A stretch of 11,893 nucleotides of DNA from CAZIQY01 sp964541605 (GTDB taxonomy: Bacteria > Desulfobacterota > Syntrophia > Syntrophales > UBA2185): the NCBI GenBank assembly GCA_964541605.1, contig CAZIQY010000083.1:1-11893 (forward strand), written 5' to 3'. The notes beneath the pieces are model-generated. The model was not told where the DNA came from. It made no database searches and was given only the letters and a program-made list of their open reading frames with translations. Shown here in pieces: positions 1 to 6,007 of this stretch. The position numbers and the translations under genes are program-made. Within the stretch, counting starts at the first letter, position 1; every line of letters begins with the position of its first letter.

Positions 1-136
1 GTAGAACAGTTTTACCACTTATGCACCTGTCCAGTTTTGCCCGACCAGCTCTGACACAACAAGAACTTATGCAAAGATATAGTCGTAATCAGTAAGATGA
101 CAAAAGGGGTACGGATAAGAAGAAAATGGTGATTCA

Positions 137-625
137 ATGAGACGGAAAGAAATAGCAAAAAAAGCGGACCAGTGGAAGGATCTCTACCGGAGAAAAACAC
201 CTGAAGAGATGGAAGAGGAGCTTCCCCACGGGCCTGTTCTTTATTATAACGAGATCGTGATTGACCACTGCACGAATCCAAGAAACGTGGGTGAAATGGC
301 CGACGCCGACGGATATGCCCTCGTCGGCGATCCATCCTGCGGCGATTCGATGCAGTTATGGATCAAGGTGGATTCAAACAGAATTTCAAATGTTAAATTC
401 AAATCCACGGGATGCGCCGGCGCGGTTGCGACCAGCAGTATGATGACGGTCATTGCCACAGGCAAATCCATAGAGGACGCAAAACGAATAACAGACGATG
501 ATGTCGTTGCCGCCCTTCGAGGCGTTACCCGGCAAAATGGAGAGTGTTCCCTTTCTGGCATCACGGCTTTACGTGAAGCCATCAGGAATTACGAGAGGAC
601 ATGTTTGCAGGAGGCAGATAAGTAA
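137..625 (+). CDS. IscU/NifU-type iron-sulfur cluster assembly scaffold
   Basis: Predicted cytosolic scaffold on which Fe-S clusters are built from cysteine-desulfurase sulfur. The 162-residue protein has an IscU core from about residue 37 (YYNEIVIDHCTNPRNVGEM) to 152. The three cluster-ligand cysteines are present at Cys68 (in DPSCGD, with Asp70), Cys93 (STGCAGA) and Cys137 (GECSLSG). Differences from housekeeping IscU: about 35 charged residues precede the core; the LPPVK chaperone-binding motif before the third cysteine is absent (GVTRQNGE instead); and the His normally preceding that cysteine is Glu136. There is no good Shine-Dalgarno before the ATG at 137. A later ATG at 209 (Met25) is possible but also lacks one. 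No cysteine desulfurase gene lies in the window; the partner could be upstream. It converges on the SPOR gene with a 15-base gap. Family assignment is secure; whether it is the general scaffold or a specialised one is open. Confidence 0.9.
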   Translation: MRRKEIAKKADQWKDLYRRKTPEEMEEELPHGPVLYYNEIVIDHCTNPRNVGEMADADGYALVGDPSCGDSMQLWIKVDSNRISNVKFKSTGCAGAVATSSMMTVIATGKSIEDAKRITDDDVVAALRGVTRQNGECSLSGITALREAIRNYERTCLQEADK

Positions 626-640
626 ATGATTTTACAGGAG

Positions 641-1423
641 TTACCCGGAGGACTTCTTTTGAATAAAGCTGCCGGGATACACGTCGGGCAGTTTATGTTT
701 CTTCATGTCGCCGTCAGCTTCTTCCCTGCTTGAAAAATTTCCAAGCAATATTCTATGCCAGACGCCGCGTCCCGGAACCTGAACCGTTTCCATACGGATG
801 TCGGGCAGTTTCTTCTTCACATTTTCCACGAAGGCAAGCGCTTCTTTTTTCTCATATTCCGGGAAAGCCCGGATCTGGATGGCATATCCCGTTTCTGTTT
901 GAGCTTTTGTCGGTGAAGGCGCTGCCGGTGAAGCTACAGTCCCGGCTTTCAGATGATTCACATCGGGAGGAACGGCGGCGGCCGATTGAACAGCCGGATT
1001 TTCGGGAACAGGTTTCCTGACAGGAGCGGGAAGGGGAGGCCGCGACCAATCGTTTCCATCAAAATAGGATGCTTCTCCCGTCAATCTGTGAATTCTGAGG
1101 GGATAGACTTTTCCTCCGGAATTAAAGGCATCGTAATGGTAAATCGTCGGCCAGAAGAAAACGGCAGTCAGGCCAATAACCAGTATGAAAAGAACCGTTC
1201 CCGATAGGCTGCGGGAAATTCGAAACGTGGTTTTTTCTTTGTTATCCGTGGAAGGTGCATCTGTTCTATCCTGGATTTCCGGTTTTTCAGATTCTGAGGT
1301 TTCCGTTATTGACGGTGGCGCCGGGTAAGAAATATCTTCTGTATGGTCAGGAATAGCTACCTTCCGATAGAGGGCATCCAGTTCCTGTTCAAGGTCGATT
1401 TCTTTGGGTTCTTCTTGTGACAT
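641..1423 (-). CDS. Single-pass membrane protein with C-terminal SPOR domain
   Basis: 260 residues. Residues 1-70 form an acidic, proline/serine-rich cytoplasmic tail. One hydrophobic segment spans about 75-95 (GTVLFILVIGLTAVFFWP) after an Arg/Lys-containing stretch, giving an N-in, C-out topology. A Pro/Ala-rich linker (about 128-175) leads to a SPOR domain at about 179-255 (GYAIQIRAF, then WHRILLGNFSSREEA). SPOR domains bind denuded peptidoglycan glycans, typically at division septa, so a role in septal or envelope remodelling is inferred. It is the last gene of a three-gene operon: the start lies 15 bases after the stop of the J-like/HTH gene, with a modest AGG element 5 bases before the ATG. 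It resembles DedD/FtsN-type proteins in layout but has no specific signature that would justify a gene name. Confidence 0.85.
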   Translation of the reverse strand: MSQEEPKEIDLEQELDALYRKVAIPDHTEDISYPAPPSITETSESEKPEIQDRTDAPSTDNKEKTTFRISRSLSGTVLFILVIGLTAVFFWPTIYHYDAFNSGGKVYPLRIHRLTGEASYFDGNDWSRPPLPAPVRKPVPENPAVQSAAAVPPDVNHLKAGTVASPAAPSPTKAQTETGYAIQIRAFPEYEKKEALAFVENVKKKLPDIRMETVQVPGRGVWHRILLGNFSSREEADGDMKKHKLPDVYPGSFIQKKSSG

Positions 1424-1438
1424 AAATACCTGTTTAAG

Positions 1439-2089
1439 CTACTTCTTTCCTTCAATACGTTTCAGAAAACCATTGATGACGATGTTTTCGTCAATCTGAA
1501 GATACCGGGCGTAAGATTTCAGGAAACCCTTCATATAAACCTCAGGCAGAAAAATTTCCCGCTTTTCTTCTTCAATGGCCAGAAGCATGTCAAATCTTAT
1601 GTTTGTTTCCTGGGCAATCTCTTCGAGAGAAACTTCCATCTCAGTTCTGATCATTTTTAAATCTGCCCCTCCAATAATGTCCTGAGCCAGGATATTTTGG
1701 ATCATCTGGTTTTCTGTTGCCCGTCGTTTCAGCTCTTCCTGGCGTTTCATCGGTTTCGGCATGTCCAGATGAATTTTCTTGAAATCATAGATAGGAATCG
1801 GATCTTTCATTTTATCCTGATACTGGTTTTTCTCTTCCAACAATCCGAGGTCAATCAAGCCCTGATCGTATGCCATCCTGATCTCGGGGTTGATCAGTGT
1901 CAGATATGCCTCTTCCAGACGGGCCAGAATCTCTCTTCTTTCTTCTTCCGAAAAGAAAGAGTAACTGGCTATGGACTCATCCTGATAAAGATCGAAGATT
2001 TTTTTATAGGCACGACGGATCTCCAGGGGCGATGCGTCGGCTGAAATCTCGAGCAATTCATAGTGATTCTGATCCGGGAATATTTTCAT
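1439..2089 (-). CDS. J-like domain plus RodZ-type helix-turn-helix protein
   Basis: 216 residues with two recognisable modules. Residues about 8-78 fold like a DnaJ J-domain (HYELLEISADASPLEIRRAY, later NPEIRMAYD), but the HPD tripeptide that stimulates DnaK is replaced by Tyr35-Gln36-Asp37, so canonical Hsp70 co-chaperone activity is unlikely. Residues about 142-206 match the HTH_25/RodZ-type helix-turn-helix (MIRTEMEVSLEEIAQETNIR, then LPEVYMKGFLKSYARYLQID). No transmembrane segment follows, unlike RodZ. The frame is open upstream to an ATG at 2167, but that would overlap the ATPase gene by 77 bases. The ATG at 2089 sits one base after the ATPase stop (TAAAATG) and begins right at the J-like domain, so I chose it; translation is probably coupled. 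As the middle gene it could link the ATPase to DNA, RodZ/MreB-like partners or the SPOR protein. Function unknown. Confidence 0.85.
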   Translation of the reverse strand: MKIFPDQNHYELLEISADASPLEIRRAYKKIFDLYQDESIASYSFFSEEERREILARLEEAYLTLINPEIRMAYDQGLIDLGLLEEKNQYQDKMKDPIPIYDFKKIHLDMPKPMKRQEELKRRATENQMIQNILAQDIIGGADLKMIRTEMEVSLEEIAQETNIRFDMLLAIEEEKREIFLPEVYMKGFLKSYARYLQIDENIVINGFLKRIEGKK

Positions 2090-2090
2090 T

Positions 2091-3017
2091 TTACTCTGCG
2101 GCGTTCCGGAGGATGGTTTGTCTTTCATTGATAGACAGAAGATGTTTGCAGCACTCCCGAAGATCAAGGGTCGTCTGGGTATATGGATAGAGATCTACGA
2201 AAGGAACTTTTTTACAGACAGAGTTGTGAACATGGTCGTCAAAACTGATGTTTCCTGTGAAAGACATCTTCAGGGCAAGGTGCCTTTCGATGATCTTGCA
2301 GATCAACTCTCCGACATTCGGGTTGTCCTGCTTTCTTTGCTGATTGACGGCAAGCTTGAAATGCAGTGTCCCCAGCGCCTTTTCCAGGGAATCGCCCTTT
2401 TCCGGATCCAGTTCCTTAACCATGTTAAGCAGGATATCAGGATTGCTGACGACGGCTCTGCTTTCCCGCTCACCCGCTTTCTCAGCGAGTATCCGAAAAT
2501 CGTGAATCTTGAGGACCTGGCGGATTTTACGGAAATAAACGGAACGAATGAGACGGTAGATGTTTTCTATTGAAGTCGGTTCAGGCGTCGTCACAAAGAT
2601 GCCCAGATTTGAAATCATAAAATAATTGATGGTGTTAAAAGAGGTTCCCGCACCCAGATCCAACAGAATATAGTCATAAGAAAGTCTGGCAATGTTCCGC
2701 ATCAGTTTCATTTTTTGTTCATGGGCGAGATTGGCGACATCCAGATTGTTCATTGCGCCGCTTATGAGATAGAGGTTCGGCGTGGGCGTGGAGACAACCG
2801 TCTCCTCAAGGGCGCCGACCCTTTTGTTTAAGAAATCCGAGATGCTTCTTTCAGGATGGGGAATGCCGATGATAGTGTGGATATTTGCCGCTCCAAGGTC
2901 AACATCGATCAGGAGCGTCTTGTATCCCTGTTTTGCGAGCAGAATCCCGAGGTTGCCGGTAAAAAAACTCTTTCCGGAGCCCCCTTTTCCGCCGCCGATG
3001 GACCATATGTTCGACAT
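2091..3017 (-). CDS. ParA/MinD-family ATPase, FlhG/FleN-like
   Basis: 308-residue cytosolic P-loop ATPase. The deviant Walker A motif is at 11-17 (KGGSGKS, with signature Lys11), the A' motif at 35-42 (LLIDVDLG) and Walker B at about 115-120 (YDYILLD). The TTPEPTSIENIYRLIRSVY stretch at 143-161 is typical of the MinD/FlhG subgroup. These proteins dimerise on ATP and position other structures (flagella, chemosensory arrays, division machinery). No clear amphipathic membrane-targeting helix is visible at the C terminus, and no flagellar genes are nearby, so the cargo is unknown. It is the first gene of a minus-strand operon with the J-like/HTH and SPOR genes. The Shine-Dalgarno before the ATG is weak. 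It differs from chromosomal ParA in lacking a nearby parB. Confidence 0.88.
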   Translation of the reverse strand: MSNIWSIGGGKGGSGKSFFTGNLGILLAKQGYKTLLIDVDLGAANIHTIIGIPHPERSISDFLNKRVGALEETVVSTPTPNLYLISGAMNNLDVANLAHEQKMKLMRNIARLSYDYILLDLGAGTSFNTINYFMISNLGIFVTTPEPTSIENIYRLIRSVYFRKIRQVLKIHDFRILAEKAGERESRAVVSNPDILLNMVKELDPEKGDSLEKALGTLHFKLAVNQQRKQDNPNVGELICKIIERHLALKMSFTGNISFDDHVHNSVCKKVPFVDLYPYTQTTLDLRECCKHLLSINERQTILRNAAE

Positions 3018-3312
3018 GGAAATTGTCCGTTCTCAATTCTGTCTGGTCATTGAAACGTTTACCAATTACGTCATCACAAACATGACGACTTCGTAAAAAG
3101 TCCCCCAAACTGTCATACCGGCGAACGCCGGTATCCAGAACTAGTTAAAAACACTGGATTCCGTGTCAAGCACGGAATGACAAAAGAGGCAAATGACGAC
3201 TTTTTACGAGAGCGTCAAACATATCGGCCAAAGAACCATGAAATTAATAATTCGATAAGTGTTTATATTCTCTACAGTAAATAGCACAGTTTGTCAAAGA
3301 AGAAAATCACGC
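3018..3312. other. Intergenic region holding a repeat element and weak promoter
   Basis: 295 bases with no convincing ORF between the ThDP-enzyme gene and the ATPase gene, both on the minus strand. It contains the composite inverted-repeat element at 3091-3209. On the minus strand there is a perfect TTGACA (3297 to 3292), but the hexamer 17 bases further on, TAGAGA, is a poor -10. A promoter for the ATPase operon here is therefore only possible. The rest is AT-rich without recognisable structure. Confidence 0.6.
3091..3209. repeat. Composite inverted-repeat (REP/MITE-like) element
   Basis: The ends form a perfect 12-base inverted repeat: TCGTAAAAAGTC at 3091-3102 and GACTTTTTACGA at 3198-3209. 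Inside are two hairpins. The first is an 8-bp stem at 3115-3122/3127-3134 with loop GAAC. The second is an 8-bp stem at 3158-3165/3171-3178 with loop TCAAG. Short outer complements also pair (GTCAT at 3112-3116 with ATGAC at 3177-3181, CCAG at 3135-3138 with CTGG at 3154-3157), so the whole could fold as a cruciform. ATGACGACT also occurs as a direct repeat just outside and inside the ends (3082-3090 and 3193-3201). The GTCAT...CCAG layout resembles dispersed intergenic repeats common in proteobacterial genomes. It may act as a terminator or mRNA-stability element between the flanking co-oriented genes. Confidence 0.8.
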
Positions 3313-4959
3313 CTACTTGAACATGGATTGCTGTTTTGTGCCGGAGCTGAAAACGTTCGGATCCACCATGACGTTGATTAAGGACGGCTTCCCCGAACTT
3401 CTGGCCCGCTCAAGGGCAGGGCGGATGTGGGAAGGTTCGGTGACCTGCTCGCCGTGCCCGCCCATGGCCTCAACGACGAGATCATAGCGCATGGGGCTCA
3501 GGATATTTGCCGCATCACCCCGCACCTTTCCGTATCTTTCTATCTGTCCGTAGCGTACCTGATTCCAGGCGGCATTGTTGGCGACGATGCCGATGACGGG
3601 CATTTCGAATCGGATAAGGGTATCATAGTCGAAGCCTGTCAGCCCGAAGGCGCCGTCACCAAACAGGACAACAACCTCCGCCTCGGGCATGGCCGCTTTG
3701 GCGGCAATCGCAAAGGGGGTTCCGACTCCGAGGGTGCCGAGAGGACCCGGATCAAGCCAGCGTCCCGGTTTGCAGGGAGTGATGACGCCGGCAGACATGG
3801 TGACCACATCGCCGCCGTCGGCGATGAAGACGGCATCCTCTGCCATGAAATCCCTGATCTCTCTGGCAAGACGCAGGGGATGGATGGGAATATCATCGGA
3901 GTCAAGAAATGGTCTGCCCTTTTCCCGGAGATCATCCTCAATCTGTCGCAATTCCTCAATCCACGAATCACTCCGTCCGGGGGGTGAAACGGCCGCGGCA
4001 AGTTGAGCCAGCACGGCCTTTACGTCTCCCTGGATACCGATGTCGATGTCCCGGTTGTGTCCCAGTTCGCTGTAATCCAGGTCTATCTGTATGATTTTTG
4101 CGTCCCGAGAAATGCGTTTTCCATATGCCAGTCTGAAATCAAAGGGTGTGCCGATCACCAGGACCACATCCGCCCTGGAGAGGGCATGTCGTCGCGAACG
4201 CATCAAAAAATAAGGACAGCATTCACCAAGACACCCCCGCGCCGCACCGTTCAGGAAAGTGGGGATGCGGGACTTCTCGGCTAAAGTCAAAAGTTCGCCG
4301 TCGCCGCGGCAGTGCCACACCTGGGTACCCGCAATAATGGCCGGGCGCTCTGCACGGTCAAGCAATGCCGCTGCCTGCTCGACCAATGCCGGGTCGCCCT
4401 GGGGGCGGCCTTCGGAGCGGCAATATGCAGGAAACAACACATTGTTCATATCCACAGCGTTATCCAGCACGTCCATGGGAATTTCGAGAAAGGATGGTCC
4501 GGGACGGCCACTGAATGCTTCCCTGAGCGCTGTGTTGATGAATTCAGGGATGCGCTCTGTATCCTGAATGGAAATTGACAACTTGGTGATGGGTTTCATG
4601 AGAGAGACATGGTCCAGTTCCTGCAGCCCGCCCTTCAGGATCTGACTGCGCGGGGCCTGTCCTCCGATGAGAAGCATGGGGGTCTGGTTGCGGAAGGCGG
4701 TGGCGACGCCCGTTACGGCGTCTGTCACACCGGGGCCTGCCGTTACAACGGCAACGCCGGGAATGCCGGTGAGCCTGCTCCAGGCTTCGGCGGCGTGGGC
4801 GGCTGTCTGTTCGTGTCTCACGTCAATGATCCGTATGTCCTCATCGAGGCAGCCATTGTAAATATCGACGATGTGAACGCCGCAAAGGGTGAAAATGGTT
4901 GTGACGCCCGCCCGCTTCAGCGCCTTTGCGACCAGTTGCCCGCCTGTTATCTGTGACAT
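3313..4959 (-). CDS. ThDP-dependent enzyme, acetolactate synthase / 2-hydroxyacyl-CoA lyase type
   Basis: 548-residue cytosolic thiamine-diphosphate enzyme of usual family length. N-terminal Pyr domain about 3-170 has the cofactor-activating Glu50 in DVRHEQTAAHAAEAW. The central domain is about 190-325. The C-terminal PP domain carries the GDG-N24-NN motif (GDG 434-436, NN 461-462) for Mg-ThDP. The start MSQITGGQLVAKALKRAGV and the QAP...GGLQELDHVSLMKPITK region resemble 2-hydroxyacyl-CoA lyase and oxalyl-CoA decarboxylase more than biosynthetic IlvB. No small regulatory subunit or ilv gene is adjacent, which argues against branched-chain synthesis. Substrate (2-oxoacid, 2-hydroxyacyl-CoA or oxalyl-CoA) cannot be decided. 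Start: ATG at 4959 has AGGAGG at 4969-4974, 9 bases upstream, and fits family N termini. An in-frame ATG at 4977 also has a purine-rich element (GGAAGGG) and would add six residues. Probably monocistronic. Confidence 0.85.
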   Translation of the reverse strand: MSQITGGQLVAKALKRAGVTTIFTLCGVHIVDIYNGCLDEDIRIIDVRHEQTAAHAAEAWSRLTGIPGVAVVTAGPGVTDAVTGVATAFRNQTPMLLIGGQAPRSQILKGGLQELDHVSLMKPITKLSISIQDTERIPEFINTALREAFSGRPGPSFLEIPMDVLDNAVDMNNVLFPAYCRSEGRPQGDPALVEQAAALLDRAERPAIIAGTQVWHCRGDGELLTLAEKSRIPTFLNGAARGCLGECCPYFLMRSRRHALSRADVVLVIGTPFDFRLAYGKRISRDAKIIQIDLDYSELGHNRDIDIGIQGDVKAVLAQLAAAVSPPGRSDSWIEELRQIEDDLREKGRPFLDSDDIPIHPLRLAREIRDFMAEDAVFIADGGDVVTMSAGVITPCKPGRWLDPGPLGTLGVGTPFAIAAKAAMPEAEVVVLFGDGAFGLTGFDYDTLIRFEMPVIGIVANNAAWNQVRYGQIERYGKVRGDAANILSPMRYDLVVEAMGGHGEQVTEPSHIRPALERARSSGKPSLINVMVDPNVFSSGTKQQSMFK

Positions 4960-5026
4960 GGTGTCGTTCCTCCTCATCGTTTTCCCTTCCTGAATGAGTG
5001 GGTTGCCGGGAAGCTCTTTTATTTCA

Positions 5027-5056
5027 AGTATAAAGGAAGGGGCAGCGGTCTGTCAA
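5027..5056 (-). promoter_or_regulatory. Sigma70-type promoter of the ThDP-enzyme gene
   Basis: On the minus strand a perfect -35 TTGACA (5056 to 5051) is followed after 18 bases by TATACT (5032 to 5027), five of six matches to the -10 consensus (or TTATAC with a 17-base spacer). Transcription would start near 5020, leaving a leader of about 60 bases before the ATG at 4959. Same design as the promoter at 11002-11031. Confidence 0.7.
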
Positions 5057-5073
5057 CCGGATTGAAGTTTACC

Positions 5074-5102
5074 TTGATTTTATACGGGCTTTATTTTATT
5101 TT
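5074..5102 (+). promoter_or_regulatory. Possible promoter giving a leaderless HDOD transcript
   Basis: TTGATT (5074-5079), a 17-base spacer and TATTTT (5097-5102), each matching four of six consensus positions. Initiation 6-7 bases downstream would fall on the ATG at 5109, agreeing with the absence of any Shine-Dalgarno in the T/A-only sequence before it. The region is very AT-rich, so chance matches are likely. Confidence 0.25.
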
Positions 5103-5108
5103 TTAATT

Positions 5109-5975
5109 ATGAACGAGCCGGAGAAAAAAGAATTTCAAAGCGATGAGATCGACACGCCCATACAGCGGCTCGATGTCATCGAAGAGACCCTGCTGAAGGA
5201 GGACGTTCTGGGGTTCGATCCCGTGGTTCTCTCCCTTCTGGATGATCCTAATGTCAGCCAGAAAGAGATAGAGAATCTGAAGGTCAAACTTGGACCGGAT
5301 ATCTTCGGCCACCTGTTCAGCATTGCCAATTCGGCCTATCACGGCAGCCTCAAAATGGGCCAGGTGCAATACTTTTTTGATGTGGTGACCCGATTGGGAA
5401 TGGAGCACACCAAAGTGGCGATTCTCATGTTTCCCATGCGTCTCCTTGCCCGGGGGGATCTGGAGACGGAACTGCTTTATGTGAAGAGTTTTGCTTCCTC
5501 TGTCGTCGGCAGAATTCTGGCACGGGGGCTGGGATTCCGCGATGACGCGGCGCGGAGGGTAGAACTTGGTTGTCTCCTTTATCATTTCGGTTTTCTGATG
5601 ATGCTGGTATACCGAAACCGTTATCAAGATGGGGATGTTCATATTGACGATGATTTCATTCATAAATACCAGTCTTGCCTTACGGAACGGATCGTCAACC
5701 GGTTCCAGCTTCCGGATTATCTCCTTGAGATGGTCGTTACCCGCTGCTTCAGCCTCGACCGGATGGGTATCGATCTGTCCGGCGTGGTCCAGATGGCCAT
5801 TGCCGCTGTGGAAATGAGTTTCCAGCGGTTCGACAACCGACTTGTTATTCTGTCGCCCATGCCCTCGTCCGATGATGATGGGGCTATCACCCTGGGGGCC
5901 ATCATCGAAGAGCAGTTTGCCGCGGCGGGACTTCGGAAGTACCTGCAGGTTGTGAAGAAGCCATCGCCAGTCTAA
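5109..5975 (+). CDS. HDOD-domain protein
   Basis: 288 residues. The HDOD domain covers roughly 35-215, with its signature at 70-79 (FSIANSAYHG) followed by QVQYFFDVVTRLGMEHTKVAILMF, the usual HDOD core helices. HDOD domains resemble HD phosphohydrolase folds but lack the metal-binding HD residues, and usually act as non-enzymatic signalling or scaffold modules. No EAL, GGDEF, receiver or kinase domain is fused, so this is a stand-alone HDOD protein with a charged N terminus (1-30) and a C-terminal extension (about 215-288). It is transcribed alone, divergent from the ThDP gene and convergent with the spermidine-synthase-like gene (32 bases apart). There is no Shine-Dalgarno before the ATG and no other usual start codon in frame down to 5043. 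A 315-codon frame on the opposite strand covers it but has no recognisable family signature. Confidence 0.85.
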   Translation: MNEPEKKEFQSDEIDTPIQRLDVIEETLLKEDVLGFDPVVLSLLDDPNVSQKEIENLKVKLGPDIFGHLFSIANSAYHGSLKMGQVQYFFDVVTRLGMEHTKVAILMFPMRLLARGDLETELLYVKSFASSVVGRILARGLGFRDDAARRVELGCLLYHFGFLMMLVYRNRYQDGDVHIDDDFIHKYQSCLTERIVNRFQLPDYLLEMVVTRCFSLDRMGIDLSGVVQMAIAAVEMSFQRFDNRLVILSPMPSSDDDGAITLGAIIEEQFAAAGLRKYLQVVKKPSPV

Positions 5976-6007
5976 GCCCTTATGCCCGATGAAAAATTGT
6001 TTTTTGA

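Noticed and set aside
51..83. Promoter before the IscU-type gene (CTGACA with GATATA or TATAGT)
   Set aside because: Spacing is 19 or 21 bases, so neither pair is convincing.
126..140. Four-codon ORF (MVIQ) overlapping the IscU-type start
   Set aside because: Too short to support; the ATG/TGA overlap is easily due to chance.
12..335. Minus-strand frame at the left edge
   Set aside because: Overlaps the IscU-type gene and its leader; no recognisable motif and Arg/Phe/Leu-biased composition.
2090..2167. Upstream ATG at 2167 for the J-like/HTH gene
   Set aside because: It would overlap the ATPase gene by 77 bases and add 26 residues with no domain; the ATG at 2089 is one base past the ATPase stop.
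3112..3181. Possible CRISPR repeats
   Set aside because: Only two unlike hairpin units, no regular spacers and no cas genes; better explained as a REP-like element.
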